From Bacillota bacterium (GTDB taxonomy: Bacteria > Bacillota > GCA-003054495 > Carboxydocellales > JAJZTU01): DNA of 8,142 nucleotides. Position numbers and translations under genes: made by a program. The stretch is taken from contig JAJZTU010000147.1 of the NCBI GenBank assembly GCA_021848765.1, forward strand, positions 1-8,142, written 5' to 3'. Positions within the stretch are counted from its first letter, which is position 1, and each line of letters begins with the position of its first letter. The notes beneath the pieces were generated by a model. It worked only from the letters and a program-made list of their open reading frames with translations, searched no databases and was not told the DNA's origin. Shown in pieces: positions 1 to 5,416 of the stretch.

Positions 1-202
1 CCTCCCGGAGATAGAGCAGAATCTTGTCCACCGAAACTTCAGTATTCTCACTTACCTCCTGTAGGTTGCACCCAGGATGGTTTTTTATATATGTTCGGAT
101 CTTCTCAAACAAGACCTCTTCCTGCTGCACACACTCCGGGCACAAATCTTTGGCAATATACACAAAAAGCTTCCCGCATTTAGGACAATTCCTCAAGTTC
201 AC
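1..202 (-). CDS. yvyF: YvyF-like flagellar operon zinc-ribbon protein (partial, 3' end off window)
   Basis: Only the first 67 codons are inside the window. The protein starts MNLRNCPKCGKLF and carries two CxxC pairs (Cys6/Cys9 and Cys21/Cys24), a probable zinc ribbon, followed by a helical region (IRTYIKNHPG...LQEVSENTEV) that resembles a small helix-turn-helix. This architecture and the position directly after comF match the YvyF (TIGR03826) family found at the head of the flgM-flgN-flgK-flgL cluster in Bacillus and Clostridia; its biochemical role is poorly known. The start is GTG at 200-202, preceded by a purine-rich GGGAAGGAAGGG sequence that lies inside the end of comF. The gene overlaps comF by 23 nt, which suggests translational coupling. 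Flagellar genes would be expected just beyond the left edge (inference). Confidence 0.8.
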   Translation of the reverse strand, partial: MNLRNCPKCGKLFVYIAKDLCPECVQQEEVLFEKIRTYIKNHPGCNLQEVSENTEVSVDKILLYLRE

Positions 203-971
203 GGCTATCCCTTCCTTCCCTGCCACTACCCCCAACTAAGCCTGTCGCCCAGGTGAGGACTGCTACCTCACCTGCCCCGGCAGACAGGAGAACCTTAGCC
301 GCTTCTGCCGCCGTGCTTCCGGTGGTAAAGACATCATCCACCAGCAGTAGTTTTCTTCCTTGCAGGAAGTGGCCCATCCCCCTTTGCACCATAAAGGCTC
401 CCTCCAGGTTGGCCCTCCGCTCTTCCCTGGATAGCTTGGCCTGGGTCAAGGTATCCCGCCCTCTCTGCAGTGCCTCCGCCAGCACAGGCAGGTCCAAAGC
501 CTGGCCCAACTCCTGAGCCAGCAGTTGGCTTTGGTTGAATTTCCGCTGGAGCAATTTGACCGGAGCCAGCGGCACAGGCACAAGTACCTCAGTGCCTTCA
601 TATCGCCGGTCAGTGAGGACCACGTCCAGCATCAGCTTGCCCATGGGCCGGGCCAGGGACTGTTTCCCCACATATTTGTACTGGTGGAGGAGGTTCCGGT
701 ATATTCCCCGGTATTCGCCGACACCCCTGGCAAAACTGAATTCATACCCGGAGTCCTGACACTCCGGACAGCCTTGGAGACTATGCTTTGTTAATATTCT
801 TCCACATATCCGACAAAATTCCTGCTTTTTGGCAATAGAAAGTTCCTCCCAGCAGTTCAGACAAAAACCCTCTCTGTACATGCTTTTCCCGCAAAAGCAG
901 CACCCTTCCCCTTCCGGGAACAAAAAATCCTGCATGCCGCGCAGCAACCCCCGCAGTAATCTTTTTCCCAC
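180..971 (-). CDS. comF: ComF/ComFC family competence protein, phosphoribosyltransferase-like
   Basis: A 263-residue protein of the ComF (ComFC/GntX) family, needed for uptake of transforming DNA in Bacillus and relatives, where it acts in the cytoplasm with the ComFA helicase. The N-terminal third has a cysteine-rich zinc-binding region: Cys24, Cys25 and Cys27 with the pair Cys37/Cys40, then CRIC (Cys53/Cys56) and CPEC (Cys68/Cys71). The rest is a type I phosphoribosyltransferase fold, with VPVPL near residue 131, the conserved KFNQSQLLA segment near 144, and the PRPP-binding loop LLLVDDVFTTGST at 208-220. The start is GTG with an AGGAG sequence 9 nt upstream. The C-terminus continues about 20 polar residues past the usual end (after VLTWATG), and this tail encodes the ribosome binding site of the next gene. 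It follows comFA by 78 nt with no terminator seen, so one operon is likely. Confidence 0.93.
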   Translation of the reverse strand: MGKRLLRGLLRGMQDFLFPEGEGCCFCGKSMYREGFCLNCWEELSIAKKQEFCRICGRILTKHSLQGCPECQDSGYEFSFARGVGEYRGIYRNLLHQYKYVGKQSLARPMGKLMLDVVLTDRRYEGTEVLVPVPLAPVKLLQRKFNQSQLLAQELGQALDLPVLAEALQRGRDTLTQAKLSREERRANLEGAFMVQRGMGHFLQGRKLLLVDDVFTTGSTAAEAAKVLLSAGAGEVAVLTWATGLVGGSGREGRDSRELEELS

Positions 972-1049
972 AGCTTTACACTCCTATATTGTTTCTTACT
1001 CCCCACTCCTACCGGGTTTTAGTCCACTAGACTACCACCAGACTAAGTC

Positions 1050-3056
1050 CTAGCGCACCAGATAACCCCTTCTCTCAGCTTCTGTGTTCATTTCTCTAAT
1101 TTTTTGCACAGCAATTTTCATTGCCGGTGAAATACCGTCACCCACAAACCAAACCCTTCCTTCAGGATAATCTGTGGTCCTACCTGCCCGGCCGGCCATC
1201 TGAACGAGGGTCCCCGCATCAAAAACCTGGTCCCGGTTAGCCATGAGCACCAGTACATTACAGCGGGATACCGTTATACCCCTTTCCATTATTGAAGTGC
1301 TGACCAGCACAGGGAATTTCCTGTCTTTGAAGGCCTGAATTTTCCGGTCCCGGTGCTGGTCCCTGGCATGGACAAAATGAATTCCCCGCTCCCAGTCGAG
1401 CCTGTATGGCTCTGATGACCACCCTTGTCTGTATGGCTCTGCAGACCACTCTGATCCGTACGGCTCTGCAGACCACTCTGATCCGTACGGTTCTGCTGCC
1501 GGCATTTCCCTGAGGTACTCCGCAACCCGCTGGGCTAATGCTACCTGGGGAACAAACAAAAACAGTTGACACCCGTCTGCAACAACGCTTGAGTAAATCA
1601 ACTCCAACACTTGCTTTGGCAAGGAGATAGACCCTGCTCTTGGCACCCGTATTTTTTTATCAACCACTATTTCCGGTTCAGGCAGCGGGAAACCATGATG
1701 GCGGGCAGGGATAGTTACCAGAACTGTTCCGCCTCCAACGGAACGGGCCTCTTGCAACAGTTTTTCCTCCGGAGTCGCCGTCATTAGCACCAGCTTTCCC
1801 TCCGGCCTTCTGGCCCGCTCCACAGCAAAATGCAGCATGGCGCTGTCCCGGTATGGAAAGGCGTCCACCTCATCGAGGATTACCAGGTCAAAGTTCCGGC
1901 AGTACCGGATTACCTGATGGGTAGTTGCCAAAACCAGCTCACCTTCAACGTACTTATCCTCACTCCCGCCATAAAGGGAGATTATTTTGATATCCGGAAA
2001 GGCCTGTTTCAGCCTGGGTTCCAATTCCCTAACCACATCCCGCCGTGGTATGGCAAACAGCACCTTTCCTCCTTTACGCAGGGTATAGGCAATGGCTCCG
2101 AAGGAAACCTCGGTCTTCCCGGCGCCACAGGCTGCCCACACAAGCACACGCAGCCCCTGTTCGGAGACTACTGTTTCCAGCACCTGTTTAGCCGCAGCCC
2201 TCTGAGCCTGGGTGAGCGGAAAACTCAGTTGGGCTCTAATTAATTTACCGGGTCCGGCAATTGTTATCTCACTTGCATCCTGAGTAACCTTTTCCAACTC
2301 AAGGTGATTTTCCGCAGAAGCATGCTTACCTACCACAACTTGAGCACAATCTCCCGGAAATGCCCACAGGGGAGTACAGGTCCGGGATGCACCCATGGAC
2401 AGACATTCTTCACACTGGTAACACTCTTCACCACAATCCGGACAGCCTACCCGGATGATGGCCTTGTCCTGGCCGCAGCGATTACAAACAAGCCCACCAT
2501 TGGCGGTATAGCTAATTCCGGGCATGAGGCGGGCGGAACCTGTCAAATACAACACCTGCAAAATATCCAAAAGCGGCCACCGGTGATCTAAAAGTCCACT
2601 AGCCGGCCCTGATACGGAAGCCAGGGGGTCCTCTAAAGCAAGTTGAGACCCATAGTCCACCCTGTCCTCAATTTCCTCCCACAACAGTATTCGCCCGGCG
2701 AGAAATTGGTGAACCCGGCTTACTTCGTACTCTCCGGGCCCCGGAAACCTTCCAGGCAAATTAATTTCAACTTTAGCCGATTTTATATTTTCGGCGGTTA
2801 AGCAAGTCCCAGGCTTGAAGGCATAGGGAGACTTATTTGGCCTTAAGGCAGACGGAGGATAGTTTACTTTAAAGGATGAGTTGCTAAGCATTGCCAACGC
2901 CTTCGCAACAGGCATTTTAGGGCTTAGAATTTCCAGGCTCGTAAATCCGTAAGTCTTGGCATAGAAATTTAAATCAAGCTCAGGTTTGTGGGATATATTC
3001 AGGATGTCTCCTTGTTCTCCCGAGGCCCGGTATAGATAAAACTGTGGATTAGACAT
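1050..3056 (-). CDS. comFA: ComFA-like DEAD-box DNA uptake helicase/translocase with internal repeat
   Basis: A 668-residue superfamily 2 helicase, taken as ComFA, the cytoplasmic ATPase proposed to pull single-stranded DNA through the ComEC channel. In order: an N-terminal region (1-185) without a recognised domain; a zinc-binding module (Cys191, 194, 205, 208, 212, 215, 218); Walker A AACGAGKT at 308-315; ATTHQ near 377; Walker B DEVD at 395-398, the variant typical of ComFA; TAT at 425-427; and motif VI QMAGRAGRT at 619-627. B. subtilis ComFA has about 460 residues, so this one is about 200 longer, mostly at the N-terminus. Residues 521-556 are four copies of a nine-residue repeat (AEPYGSEWS type) inside the second RecA-like domain. 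The ATG start has GAGG 7 nt upstream. It is the first gene of the comFA-comF-yvyF unit. PriA-like helicases share some motifs, but the DEVD, the zinc module and the comF neighbour favour ComFA. Confidence 0.92.
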   Translation of the reverse strand: MSNPQFYLYRASGEQGDILNISHKPELDLNFYAKTYGFTSLEILSPKMPVAKALAMLSNSSFKVNYPPSALRPNKSPYAFKPGTCLTAENIKSAKVEINLPGRFPGPGEYEVSRVHQFLAGRILLWEEIEDRVDYGSQLALEDPLASVSGPASGLLDHRWPLLDILQVLYLTGSARLMPGISYTANGGLVCNRCGQDKAIIRVGCPDCGEECYQCEECLSMGASRTCTPLWAFPGDCAQVVVGKHASAENHLELEKVTQDASEITIAGPGKLIRAQLSFPLTQAQRAAAKQVLETVVSEQGLRVLVWAACGAGKTEVSFGAIAYTLRKGGKVLFAIPRRDVVRELEPRLKQAFPDIKIISLYGGSEDKYVEGELVLATTHQVIRYCRNFDLVILDEVDAFPYRDSAMLHFAVERARRPEGKLVLMTATPEEKLLQEARSVGGGTVLVTIPARHHGFPLPEPEIVVDKKIRVPRAGSISLPKQVLELIYSSVVADGCQLFLFVPQVALAQRVAEYLREMPAAEPYGSEWSAEPYGSEWSAEPYRQGWSSEPYRLDWERGIHFVHARDQHRDRKIQAFKDRKFPVLVSTSIMERGITVSRCNVLVLMANRDQVFDAGTLVQMAGRAGRTTDYPEGRVWFVGDGISPAMKIAVQKIREMNTEAERRGYLVR
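1389..1496 (-). repeat. 27-bp tandem repeat, four copies, in frame within comFA
   Basis: Four consecutive 27-bp units encode AEPYGSEWS, AEPYGSEWS, AEPYRQGWS and SEPYRLDWE (ComFA residues 521-556). Counting by eye, units 1470-1496 and 1443-1469 differ at one base; 1416-1442 differs from its neighbour at six; and 1389-1415 differs at nine from 1416-1442. The identity gradient suggests a recent duplication at the high-coordinate end of an older, decayed array. All three minus-strand frames stay open through the repeat. Confidence 0.95.
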
Positions 3057-3060
3057 TTGG

Positions 3061-3067
3061 TTACCTC
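3061..3067 (-). promoter_or_regulatory. Ribosome binding site of comFA
   Basis: On the minus strand the sequence GAGGTAA lies with its GAGG 7 nt before the ATG at 3056. It supports this ATG as the start and the long N-terminal region as truly translated. Confidence 0.7.
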
Positions 3068-3090
3068 AAATGCTTTATTTTTACCCCTTT

Positions 3091-3119
3091 ATATTACCAT
3101 ATCTTACCTTACAGTTAAA
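3091..3119 (-). promoter_or_regulatory. Possible sigma-A-type promoter of comFA operon
   Basis: On the minus strand a -35-like TTTAAC (3114-3119) is separated by 17 nt from a -10-like TAATAT (3091-3096), which would give a leader of about 27 nt before comFA. Both hexamers are imperfect (about 3/6 and 4/6 matches). The position fits, because a terminator closes the preceding gene at 3182-3216 and comFA would otherwise lack a promoter. It is a weak prediction. Confidence 0.35.
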
Positions 3120-3140
3120 CCCGTCACCCTCTGCCCCGGG

Positions 3141-3157
3141 AAGTAATCTAATTACCT
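3141..3157 (-). promoter_or_regulatory. Inverted repeat upstream of comFA, possible operator
   Basis: GTAAT-TAG-ATTAC is a perfect dyad at 3143-3155, extended to AGGTAAT/ATTACTT with one mismatch. It lies about 22 nt upstream of the candidate -35 of comFA, where an activator could bind. There is no U-tract, so it is not a terminator. The binding protein is unknown. Confidence 0.3.
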
Positions 3158-3181
3158 GAACTAAAAGCAAAAAGGCTATCT

Positions 3182-3216
3182 AAAAAAAAGGCAGCCCGTG
3201 AAACTAATCACCGGGC
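3182..3216 (-). terminator. Rho-independent terminator of the agmatine-deiminase-like gene
   Basis: On the minus strand GCCCG-G-TGA TTAGTT TCA-CGGGC forms a stem with one bulged G, followed after TGCC by a run of eight T. The TAG stop codon of the gene sits in the loop, so terminator and reading frame overlap. Confidence 0.75.
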
Positions 3217-4412
3217 ATATGCTGCGTTATACAGTGGATTCCGCCACCCCACAGGTTTACATTTTCAGCGTCAATGCCAATTATATTGCGCCCCGGGAAT
3301 ACACTCCGGAATATACCTTTGACTTGAGCTTCTGTAGTTTTCAGTGTATTTGAACGTCCCGGTTTCCAATAAGTCTGCATCAGTACTGCACCGTTTGTGA
3401 TAGCATAGTTCAAATAGCTACGCACGGGTATTTTGCCCGTATTGATTGCCTCCGAGTAAAGCGTAGGAGGCATCGGAATCCTTATTATACGGAACGGTTT
3501 TCCGTCCTGGTCAGTCGAGTTGAGCAGTATCTTGTAGTTCTCTTCAAGGCGTAGGTACGAATTCGCAGAAGCGGAGTTTGCATACCTGTCCCCCGGCAGA
3601 ACCTGTGCCAGCAGTATTGTATTCGGACTTGCAAAACGTGCTATTTCATTGATATGTCCGCTTGTGATCCGGTCATCTTCAGCAAGACCTTTTTTAAGCC
3701 AGATAATTTTCCTAACCCCGAGAACCCTTTTATATTCATTTTCAATCTGCTGTTTGGTCATTCCCGGGTTGCGTTTTAGTGCAACCGATTCGGTGATCAG
3801 CATTGTGCCCCTGCCATTTGACTCTATGGCGCCACCTTCAGAGATCAGGTTTGTGCCTATGACCGGCAGCCCGAGCAGTTGAGCAGTGAGCTTGTCAACC
3901 TGGCCTTCGACGTTTATATAGTACTGACTACCGCCCCTGCTGTAGTTGTTGAAACCGAAATTCACGACACTGAGCCTGTTCCGGCTGTCTTTGACGAAAA
4001 TCGGTCCGACATCCCTAGCCCATATGGACAGGTGGTTAATGATGTAGTAGTGGACGTTGGTACCGGAATAGCCGCTTGTTTTGAGCATTTTTTTAATTTG
4101 AATGCTTTCTTCTGTACTCTGTGATATAAGGTTAACCCTTACATATGGGGCAAGAGCCTTTATAATGCTGATCATGACAGGGTTTACCGGGCGGCTGCCG
4201 TCATTGTACACCCCTGACGGCCACTGCATCCAAATAGCCTGCTGTTTTTCAAATTCTCCCGGGAATAAATAGGAAGTCTGACTGCTTCCGCCATAGTTCT
4301 CCAATTTGTACTGCTTATTGTTGCGGGCTCCAACAATCTTCAGTATGAGCATGTAGGTAGAAGCAAGTATAATTATCGAACCAAGTATAAGGATCAAACC
4401 ACGTTTTTTCAT
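3204..4412 (-). CDS. Membrane-anchored agmatine deiminase / peptidyl-arginine deiminase family protein
   Basis: A guanidino-group-modifying enzyme of the agmatine deiminase/PPAD family; family members hydrolyse agmatine or peptidyl-arginine guanidinium groups and release ammonia. Numbered from the upstream ATG at 4415 (403 residues), the N-terminus is basic (MMKKR) followed by about 23 hydrophobic residues (7-29), a signal anchor that would place the enzyme outside the membrane. Family landmarks are EFEKQQAIWMQWP (54-66), ARD with Asp135, EGG with Glu193, GHIN with His254, and GGGIHCITQ with Cys395. The His-x-Asp residue that contacts the guanidinium is Asn256 here. Two ATGs are adjacent; GGAG lies 7 nt from the second (4412) but only 4 nt from the first, so 4412 is preferred. 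The gene stands alone between terminators. The substrate is unknown, so aguA is not assigned. Confidence 0.85.
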   Translation of the reverse strand: MKKRGLILILGSIIILASTYMLILKIVGARNNKQYKLENYGGSSQTSYLFPGEFEKQQAIWMQWPSGVYNDGSRPVNPVMISIIKALAPYVRVNLISQSTEESIQIKKMLKTSGYSGTNVHYYIINHLSIWARDVGPIFVKDSRNRLSVVNFGFNNYSRGGSQYYINVEGQVDKLTAQLLGLPVIGTNLISEGGAIESNGRGTMLITESVALKRNPGMTKQQIENEYKRVLGVRKIIWLKKGLAEDDRITSGHINEIARFASPNTILLAQVLPGDRYANSASANSYLRLEENYKILLNSTDQDGKPFRIIRIPMPPTLYSEAINTGKIPVRSYLNYAITNGAVLMQTYWKPGRSNTLKTTEAQVKGIFRSVFPGRNIIGIDAENVNLWGGGIHCITQHMPGD

Positions 4413-4461
4413 CATATCTCTCCATTAAACATTTGTTAAGGTATTATTCCCTTTTTTCAAT

Positions 4462-4467
4462 ATTATA
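4462..4467 (-). promoter_or_regulatory. Possible -10 box of the agmatine-deiminase-like gene
   Basis: A perfect TATAAT lies on the minus strand 46 nt upstream of the first ATG at 4415, after the last terminator-like hairpin. No convincing -35 is seen at 16-18 nt, so the site is tentative. Confidence 0.3.
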
Positions 4468-4495
4468 AAAACACCCCGGCAGCCAACTTGCCGGG
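4462..4495 (-). terminator. Second terminator-like hairpin downstream of codY
   Basis: On the minus strand CCCGGCA-AGTTGGC-TGCCGGG is a perfect 7-bp GC-rich stem followed by GTGTTTTTATAAT. It is either a back-up terminator of the upstream unit or a leader hairpin of the next gene, because its U-tract overlaps that gene's possible -10. Confidence 0.65.
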
Positions 4496-4519
4496 ATTAA
4501 GTAAAGTTTCTGGCCAAAT

Positions 4520-4548
4520 GAAAAAGCACCCTCAATGTTGAAGGCGCT
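4520..4548 (-). terminator. Rho-independent terminator of the cyclase-codY unit
   Basis: On the minus strand AGCGCCTTCA-ACAT-TGAGGGTGCT forms a 10-bp stem (two G-U pairs) with a four-base loop, followed directly by a T run. It lies about 80 nt after the codY stop codon. Confidence 0.8.
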
Positions 4549-4626
4549 TCCAAACTCCTATTACCTTTTCCCTTCCATGACAGCATGGATTGTACCGGGA
4601 TTTCTCCATTAGGGTTTCCACAAAAA

Positions 4627-5367
4627 TTAAACCGGCTGCACTTTTAAAAAATCCAGGAGATAGTGATTCAGGACTTTAATATAGGTCCCCTTCATACCCA
4701 GGGAACGGGAATCAATTACTCCGGCGCTTTCCAGCTTTCTTAGGGCATTAACAATCACCGACCTGGTCAACCGGTATTTTTCAGCCAGTTTGCTGGCTAC
4801 CACGAAGCCTTCTTCACCCTGAAGGTCATTGAAAATATACCGTAAGGCCTCAATCTCAGAGTAAGAAAGCACATCCATAGCCAGTTGTACAGAGGCCCTC
4901 TCCCGGGTATCTTTTTCCAGTCTTTCATTTTTTAGACGCATAACCTCAATACCGGTAATAGTAGCAGCATACTCTGCCAAAATAAAATCATCATCGGTGA
5001 ATTTTTCACCGGACCGTTCAAAAATTAGTGTCCCCAGGCGCTCACCACCACCAAAAACGGGTACAATGCTCATAATCCTGCCCGGGGCTCTACCCTCGGC
5101 AAGCTCAGTGCGGCTGAAGTTCAGGAGGTGGTCATTATACTGGTCCGTTACCTGGCCATTTTTCAGGATTTCCTCGTCCAGGATTGGTTCCGTTGTCCCA
5201 CCGGTATAGGCAGCCCCCAAAACCCTGCCCCTACGTCCAACAATTAAAACATTTGTCTCTGTCAACCGGGCCAATACTGCTGCCATCTCATCAAAAGCCA
5301 CCGGCTGTCCTACCGTCCTTTGAATGAGCCGGTTCATTCCGCGCGTCTTCTGCAGTAAGCTAGTCAC
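4627..5367 (-). CDS. codY: CodY, GTP/branched-chain amino acid responsive global regulator (divergent sensor domain)
   Basis: CodY is a DNA-binding global regulator of Firmicutes that represses nutrient uptake, competence, motility and amino acid genes in rich conditions. From the chosen start the protein has 246 residues. It opens MTSLLQKTRGMNRLIQ, as CodY does, has an N-terminal GAF domain (about 1-150) with the conserved IVPVFGGGERLGTLI (101-115), and ends in a winged helix with VASKLAEKYRLTRSVIVNAL (190-209) and RSLGMKGTYIKVLN, nearly identical to Bacillus CodY. The start is GTG at 5365-5367, with AAGGGGG 7 nt upstream; an upstream in-frame GTG at 5389-5391 is rejected because that ribosome site would lie inside the coding sequence. 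The GAF ligand loop is about 12 residues shorter than in Bacillus, and pocket residues appear changed. It follows the diguanylate cyclase by 49 nt without a terminator. Confidence 0.95.
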   Translation of the reverse strand: MTSLLQKTRGMNRLIQRTVGQPVAFDEMAAVLARLTETNVLIVGRRGRVLGAAYTGGTTEPILDEEILKNGQVTDQYNDHLLNFSRTELAEGRAPGRIMSIVPVFGGGERLGTLIFERSGEKFTDDDFILAEYAATITGIEVMRLKNERLEKDTRERASVQLAMDVLSYSEIEALRYIFNDLQGEEGFVVASKLAEKYRLTRSVIVNALRKLESAGVIDSRSLGMKGTYIKVLNHYLLDFLKVQPV

Positions 5368-5373
5368 TACAAT

Positions 5374-5381
5374 ACCCCCTT
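5374..5381 (-). promoter_or_regulatory. Ribosome binding site that sets the codY start
   Basis: AAGGGGGT on the minus strand, 7 nt before the GTG at 5367. It decides for MTSLLQ as the true N-terminus and against the longer in-frame GTG start 24 nt upstream. Confidence 0.8.
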
Positions 5382-5384
5382 GAT

Positions 5385-5399
5385 GATTCACAGTAAATT
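5385..5399 (-). promoter_or_regulatory. CodY-box-like site just upstream of codY
   Basis: The minus-strand 15-mer AATTTACTGTGAATC matches 11 of 15 positions of the CodY consensus AATTTTCWGAAAATT. It lies immediately before the codY ribosome binding site, so binding could block transcription or translation entry. Four mismatches are common for real sites, but chance matches are also possible. Confidence 0.4.
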
Positions 5400-5416
5400 T
5401 ATGTTTTTAATAGCTC

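Noticed and set aside
1258..1572. Open minus-strand frame of 104 codons, rich in Arg and Val, across the comFA repeat
   Set aside because: It is a shadow of comFA that stays open because the 27-bp repeat has no stop in any minus frame; it has no ribosome site and no family match.
1830..2243. Plus-strand open frame of 137 codons opposite comFA
   Set aside because: It lies antisense to the conserved helicase motifs, has no recognisable domain, and comFA clearly explains the sequence.
3204..4412. Calling the deiminase-like gene aguA
   Set aside because: Membrane anchor, Asn in place of the guanidinium-binding Asp, and no agmatine pathway neighbours make the substrate uncertain.
4575..4588. Dyad CCATG-ACAG-CATGG between codY and its terminator
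   Set aside because: A five-base-pair stem with no U-tract and no known operator match; not enough to call a site.
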